Assembly (NCBI GenBank): GCA_016717005.1
Contig: JADJUF010000039.1
Location: forward strand, 682,001-746,000
Direction: 5' to 3'
Source: Myxococcales bacterium
GTDB taxonomy: Bacteria > Myxococcota_A > Polyangia > Haliangiales > Haliangiaceae
DNA: 64,000 nucleotides
Below are positions 26,516 through 35,165 of this stretch, piece after piece. Each line of letters starts with the position of its first letter. Position 1 is the stretch's first letter. Below the pieces are notes generated by a model. It searched no databases, was not told the DNA's origin, and saw nothing but the letters and a program-made list of their open reading frames with translations. Both the position numbers and the translations under genes were made by a program.

Positions 26516-27025
26516 CTAACTCCCGAAGCCCCAGAGCTCGGTGACCTTGGGTGCGCCGTTGACGACCGCACCGCACGCGAACAGCACCGTCGAGGCCACC
26601 CGTCCGCCTGCGAAGATCGTCCCCTGCTCTCGAACGTAGAGCGCGCCATCCTGGTAGCGAGACCGGAGCTCCACCTTCCAGTACCAGATCTCGCCCGCGC
26701 GCGGGGCCGGCGGGACGCGCGACGCGCGCTGCTCGTGAGGTCGAAGCGCGAACTCGACATCCGGTGCGACGACGACCACCACGTCGGTCCCTGGCCCGGC
26801 GAAGCCATGGATGCTCAGCGGCGTGCTGCCGTAGTCCGCCTCCAGCGCGGCCTCGAGCACGCGGCGAGCGTCACGCCGAGCCTCCGAACTCCAGGCGGTT
26901 GGCGCACCCTCGCAGCGCGGCGGCGCGACCGCGCGCAGACCACCATCGTGCGGGGCGTGCGCGCACGCGGCGCACGCCATCGCCACGACGACAGAGACCC
27001 TGAGGAGGTCACCGGTTGGTCCCAT
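26516..27025 (-). CDS. Lipoprotein of the accessory cluster
   Basis: The 169-residue product starts at MGPTGDLLRVSVVVAMACAA; the lipobox is CAAC. The mature domain includes GTDVVVVVAPDVEFALRPHE, EIWYWKVELRSRYQDGALYV and a C-terminal Cys in TVLFACGAVV. Its size and position match the neighbouring lipoproteins but sequence similarity to them is weak. It ends 13 bases before the broken paralogue on the same strand, consistent with one transcription unit. I recognise no family. Confidence 0.6.
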   Translation of the reverse strand: MGPTGDLLRVSVVVAMACAACAHAPHDGGLRAVAPPRCEGAPTAWSSEARRDARRVLEAALEADYGSTPLSIHGFAGPGTDVVVVVAPDVEFALRPHEQRASRVPPAPRAGEIWYWKVELRSRYQDGALYVREQGTIFAGGRVASTVLFACGAVVNGAPKVTELWGFGS

Positions 27026-27035
27026 GTCACGCGCC

Positions 27036-27614
27036 CTACCCGAGGTGCATCGGAGGTGAAACGACGAGGATCTCGAGGCGGTCGCCTCGACGCTGGACAC
27101 AGTACTCGGCCGGCACGACCTCATCGATGAAGACCCCGCGATCGTCGAGCCACGTGTGATCGGTGACCGTCAGCCGGACAAAGACGTGGCCATCGAAGCC
27201 GACGCCCACGACCTCGATGGCGATCAAGAACACGGGCGTGAACGGGCGCGCGCGGGCGAGGTCATCGAGCGCGGCGACGTCGCCCGCGAACCGGGGCGCA
27301 CCCGCCGGGAGGTCCAGCGGGCGCCCGTCCGCGGTCCGATAGAACCGGGTCGAGGCCCCGTGCGCGTCGAGGTTCGTGAGCAGTCCCCGCTGCCCCTCGG
27401 CGATCATCAGCCCGGCGAGTGTCTGGCGGACGAGCGCATCGCTCGCCGCGACCGATCGAACCGGGCCATCGGCGCACGGCCCGCACGAGAGCCCGGGCTC
27501 TGGCGCGTACGTGCACGGCCCAGCGCCCGGCACGCGCGCGCCCAGGCGAGGCGCACACGCCGCGAGGCAGAGGAGCGCCAGCACACCGCTCATGGAGACG
27601 TGGGCTCGTACCAT
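27036..27614 (-). CDS. Lipoprotein paralogue
   Basis: The 192-residue protein has a signal with lipobox LAAC (LALLCLAACAPR) and belongs with the metallopeptidase-fused lipoprotein. Shared features are a Cys-x2-Cys segment after the anchor (LSCGPCADGP), a helix RQTLAGLMIAEGQRGLLTNL matching the sister's VVASLVANDRRTGNLTD, and the end DHTWLDDR with EYCVQRRGDRLEI (sister: NHAWLGDR, AYCVQRVGGQLKL). The start at 27614 is one base after the upstream gene's stop (TAGAATG), which implies translational coupling; an internal Met seven codons later would give a shorter signal peptide. Confidence 0.7.
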   Translation of the reverse strand: MVRAHVSMSGVLALLCLAACAPRLGARVPGAGPCTYAPEPGLSCGPCADGPVRSVAASDALVRQTLAGLMIAEGQRGLLTNLDAHGASTRFYRTADGRPLDLPAGAPRFAGDVAALDDLARARPFTPVFLIAIEVVGVGFDGHVFVRLTVTDHTWLDDRGVFIDEVVPAEYCVQRRGDRLEILVVSPPMHLG

Positions 27615-27615
27615 T

Positions 27616-28149
27616 CTAGAACGACCAGCGCGGAATGATGCGCGTCTCTGCGCCCGGCCCGACGACGACGCAGTAGTAGGTGGTCATTTCGCGACGAAAC
27701 CTCGGCGGCGTCCCGGACGGCGACAAGATGTCGACCTGGACATGAACTCGGTCGCGTGCTGAGTATCCAACGGTCTTGAGCGAATAGAGGACCGCATCGG
27801 GCTGCTTTGCATCTGGCGACTCGCTCGCATAGCCACCGACGCGAGCCTTGATCGAGTCCGAGCTGAAGTAGCGGGTCGAGATCGCGGCAGCGAGCGCGTC
27901 CTCGTACGGTGGCGTGCCTGGCTCGAAGGTCGCGACGGTCATCGTCCGACCATTGACCTCGCCGACCAGCAACGCCATCTGCGCCGCCTCGAAAAAGGCA
28001 CCCTGCTCGGCTGGGGCGACCTCCCCGGGCGCATCGCAGGGCATCGTCCCGGAAACCGGGCTCCGACAGATCGGCGATGGCTTGGTCGGCGCCGAACACG
28101 ACGCCAGGAGCCCGACGATCATGATTTTCGAGATTGCTAGATCGTCCAT
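27616..28149 (-). CDS. Lipoprotein of the accessory cluster, lower GC
   Basis: The 177-residue protein starts MDDLAISKIMIVGLLASC with lipobox LASC. It keeps the size and general plan of the neighbouring lipoproteins, with a late Tyr-Tyr-Cys motif (TYYCVVVGPG) in place of EYCVQR. TAGAGT lies four bases before the ATG. Base composition is visibly less GC-rich than in the flanking genes, as in the metallopeptidase gene upstream. It is coupled to the next lipoprotein by a one-base gap. Function unknown; immunity or inhibitor roles are possible but unsupported. Confidence 0.65.
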   Translation of the reverse strand: MDDLAISKIMIVGLLASCSAPTKPSPICRSPVSGTMPCDAPGEVAPAEQGAFFEAAQMALLVGEVNGRTMTVATFEPGTPPYEDALAAAISTRYFSSDSIKARVGGYASESPDAKQPDAVLYSLKTVGYSARDRVHVQVDILSPSGTPPRFRREMTTYYCVVVGPGAETRIIPRWSF

Positions 28150-28216
28150 GCTCACTCTACGCCACGACGTTGTCTGGGTCAGTTTGTTGTCGAAGATGAC
28201 GAGACTCGCCGACTCA

Positions 28217-29731
28217 TCAGTCCGAGATAAGAAAGACCGGAGCAAGCACATGGAGCTTCAGCTGGCCGCCGACCCGCTGCACGCAGTATGCCGCGTCGCT
28301 CTTCTCGTCGTAGAACCGGTCGCCAAGCCACGCGTGGTTGACGACCTCGACGCGCACGAGCACGCGATCATGGCCCGCGTACCCGAGCACGTGGAACGTG
28401 GCCAGGTAGACGGGGCGGCGCGGATTCTCCTTGGCAACCGAATCCAGCGCGCCGACACCGCCGACGACCGGTGCGTCACCGGCCGCCGTCGGGTACAGGT
28501 CGCTTGGGATCGCCTCGAAGTACCGCAATGCGAGCGGGTCGCTGACGCCGTCCGTGAGGTTCCCGGTTCGTCGATCGTTGGCGACCAAGCTCGCGACGAC
28601 GGCGGAGCCGAGCGCGCGCTCCGCGGAACGAGAGAGCTGTGAGGGCGCATCACAGCCATGGCAACCATCCACGGTCTCCTTGATGCCACCGCACGGAACG
28701 TTCGCGACACGACCGCCACAGCCAGCGGAGAGAACAAGCAGCGCAGCGAGGGCCGAGAGCAGCGCCAACGTCGATGAGATCACCGTCGCGTGACGCTTAT
28801 TGTAGGCGTACAAGTGAGACTTCATCGCATTGACGGTCTTCGCCTTCTCCATGGCACTGCCATCGAGCGGGTGAGCGCCCGCCCCGAAGATGTTGCACGC
28901 GTGACCGAACTCATGAATGATGACGTTTGAATAGTAGGTTTCGTTTCCAGCGGCCTCGCGTGCCATCTGATCGCCTTTCAAGAAGACGCACTTCGGTGCC
29001 CGCCTCGCACCACCAAGGCCACCGGGTGGCACCGTGACCGCTCGAATCCCGGATTCCCACTCGCTGGCGACCTGCCTCCGGATGTTGGCCGCCGTCCCAG
29101 GGACCTTGACGGGCACCTTGTGTTCATCCATGATTCGGTGCAGCCGAGCGACCTTCGCGGACCGGCCGACGCCAATTTTTTCGCTGATGAAGTAGAACGG
29201 AAACACCAGCGCAGGCATATCTGCCCTTTCCTGGGCCGTCGGCTCCTTGGACTGGCGCGTGACATCAAACGATATGATATGCTCAGCGAGATGCCCTTTC
29301 AGCTTGTCAGTCCACTGGTCGACCCTGGCGAGGTGCCCTGCGAGGCGACTCATCATTTCACGGCCAAACGCTGGCATGACGCCATCTAGATCATAGAGAC
29401 GCAAGCTGACCTTCTTGGGCTTCCGAGTCGGCGGAACGAGTGACTCCGGCGGGACGTAGCCATACTGGCGGAGATACTCTCGAGCTTCCGGTGGCCTAAA
29501 TTCACTTCCGTCGAGGTCGCCCAGTGGCTCTATGCGCATCGGCGTGCCCGTGCGGCGGTGCTCGGTCGGCCCAACTACTGGTTGAGGTCGCGCGCCCGAC
29601 CGGAAGGGTCCGGCATCGTCGCGTGACGCGAGCAAGTGCAGGTAGAGCTTTGCACGCTGTTCGGGATCGAGACGACCGATCGAGGCGGCCAGCTCGGCGA
29701 GCCTTGCGTCCCGGTCCTTTGGGCCCGGCAT
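28217..29731 (-). CDS. HExxH metallopeptidase fused to a lipoprotein domain
   Basis: The 504-residue ORF begins MPGPKDRDARLAELAASIGR. Residues about 80-300 form a predicted soluble domain ending with the zinc motif IIHEFGHACNIFGAGAHP (HEFGH at 273-277), typical of gluzincin or metzincin peptidases. About 40 residues later, with no stop between, comes STLALLSALAALLVLSAGC, which looks like a complete lipoprotein signal with lipobox SAGC (Cys 338). A domain of about 167 residues follows that is paralogous to the lipoproteins downstream. The frame may therefore be a fusion of two once-separate genes, or an internal start (MKSHLYAYNKRH or a GTG) may give a separate lipoprotein. GC content is clearly below the window norm, suggesting transfer. 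It starts two bases after the stop of the upstream frame. Confidence 0.7.
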   Translation of the reverse strand: MPGPKDRDARLAELAASIGRLDPEQRAKLYLHLLASRDDAGPFRSGARPQPVVGPTEHRRTGTPMRIEPLGDLDGSEFRPPEAREYLRQYGYVPPESLVPPTRKPKKVSLRLYDLDGVMPAFGREMMSRLAGHLARVDQWTDKLKGHLAEHIISFDVTRQSKEPTAQERADMPALVFPFYFISEKIGVGRSAKVARLHRIMDEHKVPVKVPGTAANIRRQVASEWESGIRAVTVPPGGLGGARRAPKCVFLKGDQMAREAAGNETYYSNVIIHEFGHACNIFGAGAHPLDGSAMEKAKTVNAMKSHLYAYNKRHATVISSTLALLSALAALLVLSAGCGGRVANVPCGGIKETVDGCHGCDAPSQLSRSAERALGSAVVASLVANDRRTGNLTDGVSDPLALRYFEAIPSDLYPTAAGDAPVVGGVGALDSVAKENPRRPVYLATFHVLGYAGHDRVLVRVEVVNHAWLGDRFYDEKSDAAYCVQRVGGQLKLHVLAPVFLISD

Positions 29732-29733
29732 CG

Positions 29734-30096
29734 CTAGCGGTCCTCGCCGTTCCCGGCGCCGGCCGGCGTGCGGCCGTCGACGACGGTCTCGGTGCCGGGC
29801 GGCGCGACGACCATCGTCTCGATGTCGGGGTCGCCGAGCTGGCCGGCGCGGATGAGCGCGACCCGGCGCAGGTTGTCGAGCTCGCGGTGCCGGACCTCGG
29901 CGGCGGCCCGCGACACGTCGATGGCGCGGTGGAGCAGGCGGAAGTCCTCGAGCACCGGGCGCGTGCCGGGCAGCGCCTCGATGAAGGTCGAGCCGGTCGG
30001 CACCACGACCTCCTCCTCGCTGGGGAACGGGCGATCGTCGAGGGCGTCGAGCAGCGCGTGGATCTTCGGCAAGACGGCCGCGAACGGGTGTGGCTC
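29734..30096 (-). pseudogene. 5'-truncated open frame before the metallopeptidase
   Basis: The frame is open from just after a TGA and has no ATG or GTG; only a TTG allows a 112-residue reading (LPKIHALLDALDD). The peptide looks genuine (PTGSTFIEALPGTRPVLEDF, then a charged helix RAAAEVRHRELDNLRR), and protein-like sequence (HPFAAV) continues upstream of the TTG to the TGA. It is best read as the C-terminal remnant of a longer gene, high in GC unlike the metallopeptidase that follows two bases later. Confidence 0.5.
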
Positions 30097-30312
30097 TCAT
30101 GCTGATCACCGACGGGCGATGGTCGCCGGCCGGTCCGGTTGCCGGCGCGTTACTCGTCGCCACCTTGGGCGCCTGCCAGGCCGCTTCCTCGTCGGGTCGC
30201 CAATGATCTCGATCGTTTGGCGGGCGGCGGTTGTTGCTCAGGATGAGATCCACACCCGCGCAGCCTACCGCGAGCCGCGATCACCTGTCGCGCCCGCGGC
30301 CGTTGGCAGCGG

Positions 30313-31077
30313 CTACCAAGCCTGCGCGGAGATCCCGGTCACCGGCGCCCAGATCCGGGCCAGCGCCCGCTCGGCCCACACGGCCGGCCGATGGTAGCGA
30401 ACCACGTAGCGCACGAACCCGGCCACCGCGGCCCGCTGGGGCGCAGTCAAGGACTGGACCTCGGGAAGCTCGGGCGGATCCTGGTCCGCACGCAGCGGCA
30501 GATCGACGACGCGCGCCGCGGTCAGCACGACCTCGGTCGCCAGCGACCGCAGCATGAAGGCCGGCAGGTAGTAGCGATACCCGGCCAGGTTGCCGAACGT
30601 GAAGACCGTCGTGCCGGTGCCGAAGTAGTCGAGGACCTCGCCCGGGATCTGCGCCCAGCCGCGGTCCTGGTCGTCCCATGCAACGTCCGGCTCGCTGTGA
30701 TAGTCGAGGCGGAAGGTCTCGGTCAGCCCGGGCCGGCCGCGATCGTCGACGTCAGCGAACGCCGCGCGGATCGCGCCGACCAACGCCGCTCGCTCCACCT
30801 GCCGCGCGCTGGGCTCGGGCAGTGGCTGCCACGCCGCCGGTGGGGCCTCATCGCCGACCGGCGCGCGCACCGCGGCGCGCCAGCGCTCGGCGCTGGCCCC
30901 GAAGTGTTGGAACGCGCGCTGGGCGTGGAAGAGCTGATCGAGCAGCGCTGGGTCCACGCAGTCCTCGTCGGTCCAGAAGCAGACCGGGCACGTCGCCCAC
31001 GACGGCGTCGGCGCCGCGAGCGTGCGATGACCGCAGCACGGGCACGGCCACCGCTCGAGTCGCTCGCCGACGCTCAT
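30313..31077 (-). CDS. CPCC-domain protein with DUF6714-like C-terminus
   Basis: The 254-residue protein starts MSVGERLERWPCPCCGHRTL, continuing to the second Cys pair in WATCPVCFWTDEDC and then LFHAQRAFQHFGAS. This is the Cys-rich CPCC domain (PF14206 type), which probably binds zinc. The second half, TETFRLDYHSEPDVAW then GEVLDYFGTGTTVFTFGN and YRYYLPAFML, matches the DUF6714 pattern. Both occur in cytoplasmic proteins, often near toxin-immunity genes. An upstream extension was rejected because it is basic and unstructured. It lies 32 bases from the immunity-like gene and may be co-transcribed with it. Confidence 0.7.
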   Translation of the reverse strand: MSVGERLERWPCPCCGHRTLAAPTPSWATCPVCFWTDEDCVDPALLDQLFHAQRAFQHFGASAERWRAAVRAPVGDEAPPAAWQPLPEPSARQVERAALVGAIRAAFADVDDRGRPGLTETFRLDYHSEPDVAWDDQDRGWAQIPGEVLDYFGTGTTVFTFGNLAGYRYYLPAFMLRSLATEVVLTAARVVDLPLRADQDPPELPEVQSLTAPQRAAVAGFVRYVVRYHRPAVWAERALARIWAPVTGISAQAW

Positions 31078-31108
31078 CGATCCGCCCGAGGTCGCCCGAG
31101 CACGCCGG

Positions 31109-31906
31109 TCAACCGACTGGGTCATTGTCGACGTGGTCGGCCGGGTTCTGGATCGTGAATGGCCACAGCCACTCGCGCAGCGCGCGGGTGCCACGCAGAA
31201 ACGCCGGGTCGCGCGGCTCGCACAAGGTCGGCCACACGGTCAGCAGCTTGCAGTCCCCGAGGTCCTCGACCGTCGGCGCAGGGTCGCACGCCGGCATCGG
31301 CGGCAACTGCGCCCAGATCGCGGGGCCGATGAGCGTCACCGGGTACAACCGGCGCAACCGGTCGTTGGTGAGGTAGTCGAGCATCGCGTCCTCGTGCAGG
31401 CGCGCATCTGTCGACGCGTCTATCTCCGACACGCTGTCCATCGACTGAAACACCTCGCGTCCGGCGAAGGCCCGTGACCGGAATGAACCGACGAAGCCGT
31501 GCGCCACCGGATAGGTCGACACCATGTCGCACAGGAACGTCCTGACGTCGTCACCCATGACCTGGCGCGCCGACGTCCAGATGACGCACATCGGCCGCCG
31601 TTGCCTGCGCTGGTTCGCAGGATCGAACGGCGCGAGGTAGACGGTGATGTCGGTGGTCTCGCATGGGTCCTTGCGCCAGATCGTGACCGCGTTGTACTCG
31701 GGGTGCGCGACCACGTCCGGGAGCCGCGCCAGCGGCAGCGCCCGCGACCGCGCGCCCGCCGGGCTGCTCGACGTGACCCGACCGGGCACGACCCCGTTGG
31801 CGGCGAAGAACCCCGCGATCGCACCGGCGACGACCTCGCGGGACGCCGGCTGATCGAGCACGCGCAGGTAGACCGCGAGGTGCTGGCTAGTCCGTGGTGC
31901 ACTCAT
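31109..31906 (-). CDS. Probable immunity protein (Imm52/DUF5953-like)
   Basis: The 265-residue cytoplasmic protein overlaps the 3' end of the nuclease-toxin gene by 20 bases on the same strand, the usual order of toxin then immunity. Its C-terminal half, with RLYPVTLIGPAIWAQLPPMP, VEDLGDCKLLTVWP and DPAFLRGTRALREWLWPFTI, resembles immunity proteins common in Myxococcota. It also aligns loosely with the two plus-strand paralogues at 34.3-36.1 kb, which have a W..L..., VGDLLYLQ order. Family name is from memory of similar proteins and is uncertain; the immunity role is inferred from the overlap. Confidence 0.55.
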   Translation of the reverse strand: MSAPRTSQHLAVYLRVLDQPASREVVAGAIAGFFAANGVVPGRVTSSSPAGARSRALPLARLPDVVAHPEYNAVTIWRKDPCETTDITVYLAPFDPANQRRQRRPMCVIWTSARQVMGDDVRTFLCDMVSTYPVAHGFVGSFRSRAFAGREVFQSMDSVSEIDASTDARLHEDAMLDYLTNDRLRRLYPVTLIGPAIWAQLPPMPACDPAPTVEDLGDCKLLTVWPTLCEPRDPAFLRGTRALREWLWPFTIQNPADHVDNDPVG

Positions 31907-34076
31907 ACTGCTCTTTGCATGGATCGTAGTACTCGACGCGCGCCTCGAGCTCGATCTCCTTGTTGCGATAGCAGCGCTGCATCAGCGTGTCCATGATCGC
32001 CTGGCCGCCGAGGCTGCTGTCCGCCGGCGCGTACGAGCCGTCGGGCTTCACCAGCTTGTTGTAGTACAGCGGCACCAGGTGCTGGTAGTCGGCTGCCTGG
32101 CGCGGGCCGTCGCGCTCGCCGTCCGGCCCCTTGGCCTTGAACTCCCAGATCTTGCAGCCGCTCGGGTCGACGCAGTCGGGCTTGTTGTGCTTGCGCCCTT
32201 CGGACGGGAACTTCGCCTCGGCGGTCGAGCTCACCGGCACCGTGCACCCGAACCGCCCCCACATGCGCTCGTGCTGTTGCTTGCCGTAGTTGTTCGAGAA
32301 CTGCAGCATGATGTCGTAGTTGCCGGCAAGGGCCGGATTCGCCTTCAGCCGGTCCAGGCGCTTCCGCTCCTTGCTCAGCTTGGTCTCGAGCGCCTTGCCG
32401 GCGCGCTGGGTCTCGCGCTTGTCGGCCAGGAGCTTCACCCGCGCCTCGAGCGCCGGGAGATCCGCGATGACGCCGTCGATGGCGGACCTCATCCGGTCCT
32501 TGATCGGGTCGGCGATCGTGCGCGCGGCCGCCTTCTGCTCTGATTCGTCGCCTGGGCCCCAGTCCTGGGCGCAGTAGCCCGCCCAGATGTCCTTCATGCC
32601 CTGGCAGTCCAGGACGTAGACCGCCTTCGCGCGTGCGACCCAGACATCGACGTCGGTCTCGAGCTGCGAACCGGACGACTGCGCGCCGCGCGCCAGCCGC
32701 TCGATCGCCTCCTTCACCGCCGGCGCGTCCTTGCCCTTGATGACGTTGGCGCAGGCCTGCTCGGTCTTCTTGAAGTTGTCCTCGAAGGTCTTGAACGTCT
32801 CGTCGGCGTCGCGCTGCTCGGCGGCCCGGATCTCGCTCCACGGCCCCTCGCTCACCGAGATCGCCTTGGCGCGCTGGAGATCGTCGCCCTCCTCCTTCAT
32901 CCGCTCCTTGGCCTTGTCGAGGCCCGCGATCACGGGCTGCGCGATCGCGTCGGCGAGCTTGGGCAGGTCCTCGATGCCGTCGGTGTCGCTGCCGTTCTTG
33001 CCGATCGCGTCCTGCAACTCGCGCTCCTTGGCCACGCACCGGTCCGGCAGCGGGTCCATGTCGTGCTGGTGGAGCTTCAGGTCCTCGAGATCGTCGAGGG
33101 CGTCCTTGAGCTGGCGGATGCCCTCGGGCCACTTCTCGAGGATGAGCCGGGTCTCCTTGTCGGTGGTCGCGGTCCGGCCGAGCGCCTCGACGCCCCGCTC
33201 GATGCTCTGCAGCAGGCCCTTGGCCCGCTCGACCGAGCCCATGCCCGAGTCCTCGGACACGCCGGCGAGGGTCGTCCACAGCTCGCGCGCGTCCTTGTTG
33301 AGCTGCTCGATCACTGCCTTGCGGCCGCCGGCCGAGTTCCCGAGCCGGGCGAGGACGTCCTTGACCTCAGGGTGGTCGACGCCCTTGGTCAGGTTCTCGC
33401 ACGCCCGCTGGGTCTGTTCGAAGCTCTTGCGCCACACCTCGAACGAGCGCCGAGCGGTCTGCGCGACCGCGCCGACCAGCTCGCGCCAGGGGCCATCCCC
33501 GCGGAAGTCGTCGGCGCTGTCGGCCAGGTCGTCCATGCGGTCATCGTTGCGGCGCAGCTCGTCGAGCTGACGCTTGACCGCGTCCTGGATCGCCGCGGCC
33601 TCCTTGGGCAACTCGACCAACCCGTCGGGATCGTTTCTCGACTCGTACTCGCGGGCCCTGCGGACCAGCTCCTTGTCGCGCTCGCCGCAGGTCGTCGCGA
33701 TCGGTTCGGCCTGGCGCATGCCGGCCTTCAACTGGCGGAGGTAGTTGCTCGCGTCGTTCCAGTCGTCCTGGATGTCGCGAAACCCCTCTGCGATCCGCTT
33801 GGCGGACGAGTCATCGCCGGCGACGCGCCCCAGATCTTCAGCGTAGCGCCGCGCCTCGTCGACGTACCCGCGGGCGCGATCGATCGCGCTGTCGTTCGAG
33901 TCGTCCGGCAGGCGCGCCAGCGCGTCGGCGGCGTCGCCGAGCTTGTCCTCGATCTTGCTGATGAGATCGCTCTTGTCGTCGGCCCGCAGCGGCGCGCCCG
34001 GCCGGCAGACCAACGCGAGCGCGAACGCCGCGACCAGCCAGTGGATCGATCGTGTCAGGGCCCGGATCCGGTTCAT
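31887..34076 (-). CDS. Sec-exported polymorphic toxin candidate with PD-(D/E)xK-like nuclease end
   Basis: The 729-residue protein has a signal peptide (HWLVAAFALALVCRPGAPLR) and then a long charged helical region holding two diverged copies of one module. GPWRELVGAVAQTARRSFEV with TQRACENLTKGVDHPEVKDV in copy one corresponds to GPWSEIRAAEQRDADETFKT with TEQACANVIKGKDAPAVKEA in copy two. The last 150 residues differ: KPDCVDPSGCKIWEFKAKG has the Asp ... ExK spacing of PD-(D/E)xK nucleases, followed by a QAADYQHLVPLYYNKL helix. Modular N-terminus plus short nuclease-like C-terminus plus an overlapping downstream gene is the layout of polymorphic toxins. GAGAGG precedes the ATG by seven bases. 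Nuclease activity and export route are inference. Confidence 0.6.
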   Translation of the reverse strand: MNRIRALTRSIHWLVAAFALALVCRPGAPLRADDKSDLISKIEDKLGDAADALARLPDDSNDSAIDRARGYVDEARRYAEDLGRVAGDDSSAKRIAEGFRDIQDDWNDASNYLRQLKAGMRQAEPIATTCGERDKELVRRAREYESRNDPDGLVELPKEAAAIQDAVKRQLDELRRNDDRMDDLADSADDFRGDGPWRELVGAVAQTARRSFEVWRKSFEQTQRACENLTKGVDHPEVKDVLARLGNSAGGRKAVIEQLNKDARELWTTLAGVSEDSGMGSVERAKGLLQSIERGVEALGRTATTDKETRLILEKWPEGIRQLKDALDDLEDLKLHQHDMDPLPDRCVAKERELQDAIGKNGSDTDGIEDLPKLADAIAQPVIAGLDKAKERMKEEGDDLQRAKAISVSEGPWSEIRAAEQRDADETFKTFEDNFKKTEQACANVIKGKDAPAVKEAIERLARGAQSSGSQLETDVDVWVARAKAVYVLDCQGMKDIWAGYCAQDWGPGDESEQKAAARTIADPIKDRMRSAIDGVIADLPALEARVKLLADKRETQRAGKALETKLSKERKRLDRLKANPALAGNYDIMLQFSNNYGKQQHERMWGRFGCTVPVSSTAEAKFPSEGRKHNKPDCVDPSGCKIWEFKAKGPDGERDGPRQAADYQHLVPLYYNKLVKPDGSYAPADSSLGGQAIMDTLMQRCYRNKEIELEARVEYYDPCKEQYECTTD

Positions 34077-34272
34077 GACGGCGCCTCTCGATTCGGCAAA
34101 CTCGACGACTGGCAGCCGCCACGGATTGCGCCCGCGCCACCTCGAAGCCCTCGAAGTTCGCACGTTACCGAGAACCACCTTCCAGGACCATCCTCCCGCT
34201 GGGGTGATCGCCTCGTGGTGACGTGGTCGAACGAGTGGCGGGCCGCGCGCCGCGGCGTACAGTGCACGCGAG

Positions 34273-34335
34273 ATGCGCGACCTGGGGACGCGGTTCGCGT
34301 GCGGAACGCTCGACGCCGCCGAGACCGGCGAGTGA
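34273..34335 (+). pseudogene. Remnant of a toxin-gene 3' end (copy 1)
   Basis: A 20-codon frame ends FACGTLDAAETGE-stop, and its TGA overlaps the GTG start of the immunity-like gene. The same ending, ATLDVAETGE-stop, precedes the second paralogue with the same overlap, so a shared ancestral gene tail is likely. Confidence 0.45.
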
Positions 34336-35165
34336 CGTCGCCGACGCTCGGGTTCTGGTTCGTGCACCGGACGCCCCTGTTCGAAGATCGATACGTCGCG
34401 CCGCTGACCCGCCTGCTCACCGACGACCGCTGGCCGTGGCTGCCGTCCATCGTCCGGCCGACGCAGCGGCCAGGTCAGCCGCTCTACCCGTGGCGCGGCG
34501 GGAAGACCGCGCGCGCGGCGCTGCCGGGCGTCGTCGCGGACGTGCTTCGCTCCGAGCTGACCGAGGGCGTGAACCTGGTCGCGAGTCGCACCGAGGCCGG
34601 GAACAACGCCTGGTACAACGTCGAGAGCGGCCGCCCTGGCCATCGCCACGCCAGCCAGTCGTATCCGTTCGACGCGCGCGGGCTGTGCCGCACCGACGTG
34701 CCGACGGGCAAGGGCATCGACGCCTGGCTCGCGCTCGTGCGTGAGCTCGCCGCCACGCTCGACCCGGGCAACGGCATCATCGCGGCCGAGGCCGACGAGC
34801 GCGTCCTGCTCGCGCGCATCTTCGTCCAGGGCAGCCCCCAGCCGCGGATGCCGCCCGACCACCCCGCCAACGAGTCGTCGCGCATCGCCCGCGTGCGCGA
34901 CGTGCTGGGCGAGCGCTACGTGCGGCCGCCGGCCTGGGCGACGTTCTTGCGCCGCGCCCACGTCGACGCGGTCGGCGGTCGTGACCACCTGCTCGCCGTC
35001 GTCCAACCGCCGGTCGTCCACGACGTCGGCGACCTGCTCTACCTCCAGCTGTCCGCCTCGGTCGCCGACGCCCTCGCGCCCGAGACCGAGGCTCGCCGCC
35101 GCGCGCTGGCTGAGCTGCTGGCACCGATCACCGTGCCGCTCGCCGATCCGGCCCCGGCCGGCTGA
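34332..35165 (+). CDS. Immunity-like protein, paralogue 1
   Basis: The 277-residue cytoplasmic protein starts with GTG (TSPTLGFWFVHRTPLFED). Conserved blocks shared with paralogue 2 are LTRLLTDDRWPWLPSIVRP, PLYPW and, from DHPANESSRIARVRDVLGER to the end, a C-terminal half that is almost identical. The final VHDVGDLLYLQLSASVADAL resembles the end of the immunity-like protein at 31.1 kb. It diverges from the toxin gene across 255 bases. Function as an orphan immunity protein is inferred. Confidence 0.6.
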   Translation: MTSPTLGFWFVHRTPLFEDRYVAPLTRLLTDDRWPWLPSIVRPTQRPGQPLYPWRGGKTARAALPGVVADVLRSELTEGVNLVASRTEAGNNAWYNVESGRPGHRHASQSYPFDARGLCRTDVPTGKGIDAWLALVRELAATLDPGNGIIAAEADERVLLARIFVQGSPQPRMPPDHPANESSRIARVRDVLGERYVRPPAWATFLRRAHVDAVGGRDHLLAVVQPPVVHDVGDLLYLQLSASVADALAPETEARRRALAELLAPITVPLADPAPAG

